Origin: UMGS1851 sp900555605
GTDB lineage: Bacteria > Bacillota > Clostridia > UBA1212 > UBA1255
DNA length: 16,390 nt
Reading direction: 5' to 3'
Assembly: GCA_902472555.1 (NCBI GenBank)
Contig: CABROF010000056.1
Location: 1-16,390, forward strand
Shown: piece after piece, positions 1 through 5,794 of the stretch
How positions within the stretch are numbered: position 1 is the stretch's first letter
How the letters are laid out: each line of letters starts with the position of its first letter
Notes under the pieces: generated by a model
What the model was told of the DNA's origin: nothing
The model's input: only the letters and a program-made list of their open reading frames with translations
The model's database searches: none
Program-made: the position numbers and the translations under genes

Positions 1-93
1 CGGCCCGGGAAGCGAGCCTGGGAAGCGAGCACAATCAGCGGACTCGGGAAGCGGGCCAGGTAAGCGAGCTCAATAAGCGGACTTGTGGGAAGC
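1..93. repeat. Degenerate tandem GGGAAGC repeat
   Basis: The heptamer GGGAAGC occurs at about 7, 20, 46 and 87, often extended to GGGAAGCGAGC. A longer unit is seen twice: about 23-53 and 61-93 share AAGCGAGC, then CAAT, AGCGGACT and GGGAAGC with a few substitutions. The repeat probably continues to the left of the window. It does not appear to be coding, and its function is unknown. Confidence 0.6.
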
Positions 94-193
94 TATCCCG
101 ATAAGCTGCATCGGTAAATGAGTCCGGCGGAGGGCCTCCCAGCAGGAGTCAGGCTGCGGGGCCAAACAAAAATTTGCAGGGAACGGCCCCGCT

Positions 194-1219
194 TTGACAT
201 TTCCCTGCAAAAAAACGGGCGCGGCGCTGCCCCTTTCTCCCGCGCCGCCCTATTTTGCGCTTGACCAAATCTGGGAAATATTTTATCATTTTGGTATTAC
301 TTCCAAGGAGGACCATGCCATTTTCACGCAGGACGATTGTCTTCAATTTGCCGTTTCGCAATATCAGGAGGCCTTCCGCACGATTTGCGATTATGCCTGG
401 TTTGACCCTGCCAATTACCCTCCCGGCAGGCTCGTCTGCAAGACCATGCGCCGTACTTACAAGCAGAAAACCCATGTCTATCAGTATTTTTTTCTGGAGG
501 TCTCGGTGAAAAGGGACGGCAAATTCCGTAATCGGCAGACCTATATCAAAAAGGAAAAACGCGACGCCACTATCCGCAGGATCCGCCAGCGTGACCGAAT
601 CTGCCGCCTGCTGAAGGAAGCAGAGAAAGCGCTGCGCTTTTGGCGCGCAATAATGAACAAATCCCAAAAACTCGGAAAGGACCGGATCGCGCAAATCCAG
701 CAGGAGGCAATTGCCCAGGGAATATCTGGCCGCCAAATCGCGCGGCACCGCCGGACTTCCTATCAGGCCCATATTCAGAATCAGGACTTTCGCGTCCTTT
801 CCGTCCGCGGCGAGCTGGTGCGCTCGAAAAATGAAGGAATTACTGCTGATTTGCTGTATTTTGCCGGGATCCCTTACAGCTATGAGGCGCCGCTTCAGCT
901 GCTGGACCACGGCTGCCCGCGGGTGCTCCATCCGGACTTCACCCTGTATCTCCAGCAAAAGACTATTTATATGGAAATCTTAGGGCAGATGGACCAGCCG
1001 GAATATGCGGCGCATTGGCTCCGCCGCAGAACCCTTTATGCCCAGAACGGAATTCTCCTCGGCAAAAACCTGATATGCTTTTCCTGCACCTCCTCCAACG
1101 AATTTGACTGCCGCCTCCTTTTCCGCTTCCTTCGCTCCCTTTCCTTCCCTCACCCTCCCATTCCTGATCACGTCCTTTCACTTGCCATTGACCGCTCTTT
1201 ATCTGCGGCAGGAGGATAA
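194..1219 (+). CDS. Putative PD-(D/E)XK-like nuclease, hypothetical protein
   Basis: A 341-residue protein of unproven function. The N-terminal half is basic, with an Arg/Lys-rich probable helix at about residues 105-185. The C-terminal part resembles a family of Clostridia hypothetical proteins I recall, with the pattern VRSKxE, then PDF, then an E-containing strand followed by GxMDxPEYA. Here these are VRSKNE (209-214), PDFT (247-250) and E261 followed by LGQMD. Glu214, Asp248 and Glu261 could be the metal-binding residues of a restriction-endonuclease-like fold; the usual Lys of ExK is absent. The start is inferred. No ATG precedes Met85, the frame is closed by TGA at 119-121, and TTG at 194 follows a weak AGGGA about 11 bases upstream. 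It stands alone, upstream of the ftsK promoter. Confidence is high for the coding region and low for the function. Confidence 0.75.
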   Translation: MTFPCKKTGAALPLSPAPPYFALDQIWEIFYHFGITSKEDHAIFTQDDCLQFAVSQYQEAFRTICDYAWFDPANYPPGRLVCKTMRRTYKQKTHVYQYFFLEVSVKRDGKFRNRQTYIKKEKRDATIRRIRQRDRICRLLKEAEKALRFWRAIMNKSQKLGKDRIAQIQQEAIAQGISGRQIARHRRTSYQAHIQNQDFRVLSVRGELVRSKNEGITADLLYFAGIPYSYEAPLQLLDHGCPRVLHPDFTLYLQQKTIYMEILGQMDQPEYAAHWLRRRTLYAQNGILLGKNLICFSCTSSNEFDCRLLFRFLRSLSFPHPPIPDHVLSLAIDRSLSAAGG

Positions 1220-1235
1220 GGGGATTCTGCCGCCG

Positions 1236-1264
1236 TTGCAGAAAAAATAAGTGTGTGATATACT
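1236..1264 (+). promoter_or_regulatory. Sigma-A-type promoter of the ftsK locus
   Basis: TTGCAG (1236-1241) and TATACT (1259-1264) are separated by 17 bases, and TGA just before the -10 box gives an extended -10. The predicted transcript starts about 40 bases before the ATG at 1313. The -35 box lies within 20 bases of the preceding stop codon. Confidence 0.7.
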
Positions 1265-1312
1265 ATTTTGGAAGTTGATAGTGGAACAAGAAAGTGATGA
1301 GGTGGCACATAG

Positions 1313-2608
1313 ATGAAAGAGCAATGGAAACGAATTCTAATGGCAAATCTGCCTGCGCTGATATGCGTGCTGGTTATGTCTGTTATGCTGAAATTTGCAT
1401 TGGGATACAGCCTGTTTCTTTCGTTTTTTGTGTTGTTGATTTTGTATTTTGTGCTTGGTCTGGGGATAGAGCTGCTTTTAGAATGGGCCGCGATTAAAAG
1501 TGCTGAGAAAAGTGAGGCGCACGCAGTAAACAGGAAAAGTCAAAGTGGTATGCGCGGCGGCCGCGCAGCTGAAGAAGAAACGGAAAAATTGCCTCCGTCG
1601 AAAATTTTTTCCGGAGTACCGCAGGATGAGCCTAAGAAAGATACAAAACGCGTGATATCCGGATCCAGCCGCAGCGAACAGATTAAGCGGCAGCTAATTC
1701 GAACAAAAACCGATTTCCGTGATTTAAAAAGTGCAGAGGATTCGCTGGGCCCGTCCAAGTCCGACGTGACTCCGGTTCGAAGCCCGCAGGGTGTTCCAAA
1801 AGCGGTACCGATTATTCATGATGTAAATGTTTTGCTTCAGCGGGAGCCCAATGCCGGGAAAGCGGCAGGAAAGACACAGGATAAAATAAAAGAGTCTGAA
1901 AAGCAGCAGAAACTGGCGGATGGACAGAGCTGGGATCGGGAGGGCACAAGTTCTGAAGTGCCTGAGAAGCAGCCGGAAATGCGTGGAAGCCGGGAAATGC
2001 CGGAGAGAACGGAAGCATCGGAGCAGCCGGAAATTGCAGAAATGCGAAGTAATTCGATGTATGAGGATTTTACGATAGATAGTGTAGAGAATCTGAACCG
2101 GGAATCTGACCGGATACAAGAAGAAGTGGAGCGCCGTGTGGGCAGCGGGCTGCGCGGAACAAAACGCAGAAAAGCTTTGGATTTGGATTTCACGCTTCCG
2201 ATTGATCAAATTGAGCCAGATGCTTCGGACGCAAAGAAGAAGGACACGGTAGAAAAATCGGATTCTCCGCAGAATATCGCTTTCTCTGAAGAATCTCCTT
2301 TTGAGCCGATCTTTTCTGAGGCGCTTCCGCCTGAAGTCATTCCGGAAGAGACGCTTTCTTCCGGCCGGCCGATTATTGAAGAGACCGATGTCGAGTCCAT
2401 TACTGAAGCTTCCGATGACCGGCCTGAGATTGCCGGGTCTGCCGAGCCCCCTGCCGGCAGCGGCAGCAATGGCAGCAGCGAAAACGGCGATAAAGTCAAA
2501 GCGGATCAGAATAAAATAGATCATTTGTTTCAGACAGAAGACGAGCCTCCTCGGAAATCGTTTTTTGGCTTCAAAAAAAAAAGAGGCGGAAATAACAAAT
2601 CATTCTGA
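1313..2608 (+). CDS. ftsK: FtsK/SpoIIIE DNA translocase, N-terminal membrane and linker part
   Basis: A 431-residue reading frame forming the N-terminal part of an FtsK/SpoIIIE-like DNA pump, which moves chromosomal DNA through the division or sporulation septum. Two hydrophobic segments are visible (about residues 9-30 and 33-57), so it has a shorter membrane domain than the usual four-helix one. Residues 60-430 are a highly charged, Glu/Ser/Pro-rich linker. GAGGTGG lies 7 bases before the ATG. The frame ends in FKKKRGGNNKSF at a run of ten A residues (2573-2582). Just after that run the motor domain continues in the frame one base to the right. Removing one A would give a single 930-residue protein, a normal FtsK length. 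I read this as half of one gene, joined by slippage or split by an indel. Confidence 0.8.
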   Translation: MKEQWKRILMANLPALICVLVMSVMLKFALGYSLFLSFFVLLILYFVLGLGIELLLEWAAIKSAEKSEAHAVNRKSQSGMRGGRAAEEETEKLPPSKIFSGVPQDEPKKDTKRVISGSSRSEQIKRQLIRTKTDFRDLKSAEDSLGPSKSDVTPVRSPQGVPKAVPIIHDVNVLLQREPNAGKAAGKTQDKIKESEKQQKLADGQSWDREGTSSEVPEKQPEMRGSREMPERTEASEQPEIAEMRSNSMYEDFTIDSVENLNRESDRIQEEVERRVGSGLRGTKRRKALDLDFTLPIDQIEPDASDAKKKDTVEKSDSPQNIAFSEESPFEPIFSEALPPEVIPEETLSSGRPIIEETDVESITEASDDRPEIAGSAEPPAGSGSNGSSENGDKVKADQNKIDHLFQTEDEPPRKSFFGFKKKRGGNNKSF

Positions 2609-4106
2609 AGTAAATGCGTCCCGCTCCCCGCAGGTTTCATATGAACTGCCGCCGCTGGAACTGCTGAAAGGCGCGCCGAAGGATGCGAGGAAGAATTGGG
2701 AGGCAATTGAGTATGAGCAGAACGGCCGTGCACAGAAATTGATTCAGACCTTAGAGAGTTTCGGCGTCGGGGCAAAGGTGCTGGATGTTATGCGGGGGCC
2801 GGCGGTGACGCGTTATGAGATACAGCCCAACGCAGGTGTTAAAGTCAGCCGCATTGTATCGCTGGCCGATGATATTTCATTAAATTTGGCGGCAACCGGG
2901 GTAAGAATTGAAGCACCGATCCCCGGAAAAGCGGCTGTAGGCATTGAGGTGCCCAACAAGGAAGTCGAAGTCGTATATCTGAAGGATGTCATTAACAGTG
3001 ACGAATACCGGAGATCGGCATCTATGCTGTCGTTTGCCATCGGCAAAGACATTGCCGGACGCAATGTGGTTGCCGATATTGCTAAGATGCCGCATTTGTT
3101 GATTGCAGGTGCAACCGGTGCCGGAAAAAGTGTTTGTATCAACACGATTATAGCCAGTATATTATATAAAGCATCTCCTGATGATGTGCGCATGATCATG
3201 ATTGATCCGAAGGTGGTTGAGCTGGGAATCTATAACGGAATACCGCATTTGCTGGTTCCGGTGGTAACCGAGCCGAAAAAGGCGGCCGGCGCACTTTGCT
3301 GGGCGGTGGGAGAGATGGAGAAACGATATGCGGCTTTTGCACAGCATAATGTCAGAGATCTGAAATCTTATAATGCGGCGTGCAGGCGCAGGCAGAGCGG
3401 CCCGGAGGATCAGCCTATGCCGCAGATCGTCATTATTATTGATGAGCTTGCGGATCTGATGATGGTTGCCTCAAATGAAATAGAAGATTCGATTATCCGG
3501 CTGGCGCAGAAAGCCAGGGCGGCGGGGATTCATATTGTGATTGCCACGCAGCGTCCGTCCGTCGATGTTATTACCGGCCTGATTAAGGCAAATATTCCGT
3601 CGAGAATTGCCTTTGCCGTTACTTCTCAGGTAGACTCGAGAACCATACTGGACGGCAGCGGTGCGGAAAAATTGCTGGGCAGGGGGGACATGCTGTTTCA
3701 TCCGATCGGGCAGGGGAAACCGATCCGCGTTCAGGGTGCCTTTGTTTCCGACGGTGAGGTCGAAGCCATTGTCGAATATATCAAGCAGCAATACGGCGAA
3801 GCTACATACAGCCAGGAAATTCAGGAATCTTTGGCAAATGCGGCGGCAGCTCATGAAAAAGGGGGGGCAGGAGGCACGGCTGATGAGGATGACTGCGACA
3901 ATGAGTTAATTGAGGCGGCGGCTGAGTTAGCCTTTGAATACAAGCAGCTATCCGCTTCCTTTCTGCAGCGGAAGCTTAAGGTTGGCTTTTCACGGGCTTC
4001 GAGAATTATTGATACGCTGGAGGAGCGCGGCCTGATATCTGCTGCAGACGGCAGCAAACCGCGTCAGGTGCTGATGAGCAGAGAGGCGTGGTATGGAGAG
4101 CAGTAA
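2565..4106 (+). CDS. ftsK: FtsK/SpoIIIE DNA translocase, motor and gamma domains
   Basis: The C-terminal half of the translocase: a RecA-type hexameric motor plus the DNA-sequence-reading gamma domain. Counting from the TTG at 2565, the alpha region begins near YELPPLELL (26-34). Walker A is GATGAGKS (182-189) and Walker B is IVIIIDELADL (288-298). The winged-helix gamma domain spans about 433-510 and includes FSRASRIIDTLEERGLIS. The reading frame has no convincing start of its own: the TTG at 2565 lacks a ribosome binding site, and the first ATG in frame falls inside the alpha domain. This supports its being the continuation of the 1313 frame across the A10 run. The stop is 8 bases before the -35 box of the mscL promoter. 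Confidence 0.88.
   Translation: MASKKKEAEITNHSEVNASRSPQVSYELPPLELLKGAPKDARKNWEAIEYEQNGRAQKLIQTLESFGVGAKVLDVMRGPAVTRYEIQPNAGVKVSRIVSLADDISLNLAATGVRIEAPIPGKAAVGIEVPNKEVEVVYLKDVINSDEYRRSASMLSFAIGKDIAGRNVVADIAKMPHLLIAGATGAGKSVCINTIIASILYKASPDDVRMIMIDPKVVELGIYNGIPHLLVPVVTEPKKAAGALCWAVGEMEKRYAAFAQHNVRDLKSYNAACRRRQSGPEDQPMPQIVIIIDELADLMMVASNEIEDSIIRLAQKARAAGIHIVIATQRPSVDVITGLIKANIPSRIAFAVTSQVDSRTILDGSGAEKLLGRGDMLFHPIGQGKPIRVQGAFVSDGEVEAIVEYIKQQYGEATYSQEIQESLANAAAAHEKGGAGGTADEDDCDNELIEAAAELAFEYKQLSASFLQRKLKVGFSRASRIIDTLEERGLISAADGSKPRQVLMSREAWYGEQ
2573..2582 (+). other. A10 slippery run joining the two ftsK frames
   Basis: Ten consecutive A residues sit exactly where the upstream frame (ending 2608) and the motor frame overlap. 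With nine or twelve A residues the two frames would be continuous, reading GFKKKEAEITN. Long A runs are known sites of RNA polymerase slippage, and also of sequencing error, and the sequence alone cannot tell these apart. Confidence 0.7.
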
Positions 4107-4113
4107 AATGTCC

Positions 4114-4142
4114 TTGCAATAATCGTTATCATTTCATAAAAT
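4114..4142 (+). promoter_or_regulatory. Sigma-A-type promoter of mscL
   Basis: TTGCAA (4114-4119) and TAAAAT (4137-4142) have a 17-base spacer. The promoter starts 8 bases after the ftsK stop, so mscL can be transcribed on its own with a leader of about 20 bases. The ribosome binding site AAAGGGAGAG follows at 4151-4160. Confidence 0.65.
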
Positions 4143-4168
4143 TCATTTGGAAAGGGAGAGCAAAGTAT

Positions 4169-4765
4169 ATGAAAATTGTTGATGAATTTAAGAAGTTTGC
4201 ATTTAAGGGGAATGTTTTGGACATGGCTGTCGGTGTTGTGATCGGCGCTGCGTTCGGAAAAATTGTATCGTCTTTTGTAGCGGATGTGATAACGCCCTGC
4301 ATCAGTTTGCTGACAGGCGGCAATACCCTGAAGGACTTATATTTGCCGCTGTCCGGTCATTCTGCTTTTGAGGGAGCACTTCCGGCGACAGTGGAAGCTG
4401 CAAACGAGGCGGGCATTGCGACTTTGAATTATGGAAGTTTCCTTCAGAACATCATTGATTTCTTAATTATCGCAATATCTGTTTTTATTTTTGTTAAGCT
4501 CATTAATACCAGCAGGGAGAGAGCACAGAAGCTGCTTCATAAAAAGGAGGCCGCGGAGGCGGAGAATGCTGCGGCCGAAGCAGCGGCAGCTGCAGCGGAA
4601 GCAGTTCCTGCCACGAAAACATGTCCGTATTGCTTCACTGAAATCAATTACCATGCAACCAGATGTCCGAATTGCACCAGTGTGCTGGCCGCTGATGCGG
4701 AACAAGAGGCAGCACTGCAGTCCGGCGGCGTATCCGCTGCCGCGGCAGAGAATGCGGAAGCGTAA
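4169..4765 (+). CDS. mscL: Large-conductance mechanosensitive channel MscL with zinc-ribbon tail
   Basis: A channel that opens under membrane tension to release solutes during hypo-osmotic shock. It has 198 residues, whereas typical MscL has about 130-150. The MscL signature is clear: FKKFAFKGNVLDMAVGVVIG at the N terminus leading into TM1 (about 15-43), a periplasmic loop, TM2 (about 87-112), and a charged cytoplasmic helix (RERAQKLLHKKE). An Ala/Glu-rich stretch (about 118-148) then leads to a four-cysteine knuckle, CPYC (152-155) and CPNC (166-169), spaced CX2C-X10-CX2C as in zinc ribbons, and an Ala-rich end. The start at 4169 is chosen for AAAGGGAGAG 8 bases upstream and for the conserved MscL N terminus; the upstream in-frame extension is not conserved sequence. 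The tail would lie in the cytoplasm below the pentameric pore. Confidence 0.95.
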   Translation: MKIVDEFKKFAFKGNVLDMAVGVVIGAAFGKIVSSFVADVITPCISLLTGGNTLKDLYLPLSGHSAFEGALPATVEAANEAGIATLNYGSFLQNIIDFLIIAISVFIFVKLINTSRERAQKLLHKKEAAEAENAAAEAAAAAAEAVPATKTCPYCFTEINYHATRCPNCTSVLAADAEQEAALQSGGVSAAAAENAEA

Positions 4766-4840
4766 AGTAGAATGAAGTGAATTGAAGTAAAATGAAATAG
4801 AATGAAGTAAATTGAAATGAAGTAAAATAAAATGAAATGA
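4766..4840 (+). repeat. Period-5 repeat, fifteen A-N-stop pentamers
   Basis: Immediately after the mscL stop there are fifteen uninterrupted pentamers of the form A-N-T-R-R, such as AATGA, AGTAA, ATTGA and AATAG. Bases 3-5 of every one are TAA, TAG or TGA, never TGG. The mscL stop itself (4763-4765) is in phase with the array. Because the period is 5, stops fall in all three frames every 15 bases. It ends 2 bases before the nested inverted repeat. Confidence 0.8.
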
Positions 4841-4842
4841 AA

Positions 4843-4955
4843 GGGCTGTAAAAAAAGTCGAACAAAAGAAAAAACTTTAATAGGTCCCGGCAAAGTCACG
4901 ATTTGCCATGACTTTGCCGGGAAGATTTTTGAGAAAAGAAACTTTTTTACAGCCC
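4843..4955. terminator. Nested inverted repeat between convergent genes, likely bidirectional terminator
   Basis: The inner stem is perfect: CCCGGCAAAGTCA (4886-4898) pairs with TGACTTTGCCGGG (4909-4921) across a 10-base loop. It is followed by ATTTTT on the plus strand and by an interrupted T-rich stretch on the minus strand. The outer arms GGGCTGTAAAAAAAGT (4843-4858) and ACTTTTTTACAGCCC (4941-4955) pair apart from one extra A. It lies between the ends of mscL (+) and vanW (-), so it suits a two-way terminator. The symmetrical outer arms also resemble a small dispersed palindromic element. Confidence 0.7.
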
Positions 4956-4974
4956 CCAATACCGGATGAATCTT

Positions 4975-5793
4975 TTATGCTTCAATGGGAGTGCCTTCCG
5001 GAAGTGTGTAGCCAATCTCACAGGTGTGCGTATACATCAGCGTTTCCCATTCAGGTCTGCCGGTTTTGATATTCCATTGCTGTCTGTAGATGGAGACTTT
5101 CTCAAATATTTTGCCATTCTTTCGGATATAGTGAAGGTCCTTGGCCGAAACGCTGTAGCGAAGGGACGGCTTTTTCTCTGCACGCAGCGTGCCGTACAGA
5201 TTGGCTTCATCAAAAGCCAATACGATTTGAAAGGCGGTATCCGTATTATTTTTTACCTTCAGATCCAGCCAGCCTTCCCTGATCGTAGCATCGACTCCTT
5301 CCGGAATTTCCGCGTCCTGTCCGGGGAAATCTTTTACAGAATGCCCATGGCGTTCTGTAATTGTCAGAGGACTGTGAAGAAACAGCCACAGCAGAAGATT
5401 GCTCAATTGGCAGAGTCCGCCGCCTGATATGGGTTTTAATTTCCCGTTGACCAGACAGAGCCCGTCTTTATAGGATTCATAACGATCTGCGCGGCGTGCA
5501 CAATGCCAGAAGGAAAATGTTTCTCCGGGCCGTATCACGATTTGGTTTACGGTGGCCGCGGCCAGCTTTAGATTATGCACTTTATTGATCTGATATTTGA
5601 GATCAAATCCAGTGTGCAGATTCATCAGCGGCGAGGTAGCCTCAAACAGCAGATACGGCAGCTTTTCATTGCTGATAGAGGCTGCATACCGGTTCCTGTC
5701 AAAACGCATTTTCAGATAGTAGCAAAATTTTTTCTGCTTTATGCGCAGAGGAAGCAAAAACGGAAAATATTGGGTCAATCTCTTTCTGTTCAT
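4975..5793 (-). CDS. vanW: VanW family protein
   Basis: A 272-residue VanW-domain protein. VanW occurs in VanB- and VanG-type glycopeptide resistance clusters, and its biochemical role is not established. The conserved core (about residues 62-195) shows RPGETFSFW, GGGLCQLSN, ERHGHS and GVDATI, as expected for the family. I see no clear signal peptide, only a moderately hydrophobic N terminus. The start at 5793 is chosen because GGGAGG lies 9 bases upstream and the family N terminus begins near here; an in-frame extension to 5979 would lie inside the racemase gene. It is the last gene of the operon, one base after the racemase stop, so translation is probably coupled. Transcription should stop at the nested hairpin 4843-4955. 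Confidence 0.9.
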   Translation of the reverse strand: MNRKRLTQYFPFLLPLRIKQKKFCYYLKMRFDRNRYAASISNEKLPYLLFEATSPLMNLHTGFDLKYQINKVHNLKLAAATVNQIVIRPGETFSFWHCARRADRYESYKDGLCLVNGKLKPISGGGLCQLSNLLLWLFLHSPLTITERHGHSVKDFPGQDAEIPEGVDATIREGWLDLKVKNNTDTAFQIVLAFDEANLYGTLRAEKKPSLRYSVSAKDLHYIRKNGKIFEKVSIYRQQWNIKTGRPEWETLMYTHTCEIGYTLPEGTPIEA

Positions 5794-5794
5794 T

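Noticed and set aside
1..93. Possible CRISPR array at the window edge
   Set aside because: Units are degenerate, spacing is irregular, and no constant-length spacers or cas genes are seen.
149..958. 269-residue open frame on the minus strand over the putative nuclease gene
   Set aside because: It has no ribosome site or recognisable motifs, and it overlaps a plus-strand frame with conserved blocks. It is an antisense shadow.
1724..2524. 266-residue minus-strand frame inside the ftsK linker
   Set aside because: Arg/Phe-rich shadow of the Glu/Ser-rich linker, with no domain or start signal.
4648..4959. Minus-strand frame of 103 residues across the pentamer array and palindrome
   Set aside because: Its Phe/Ile/Tyr-rich middle is only the complement of the A-N-T-R-R array, and it lies over a terminator.
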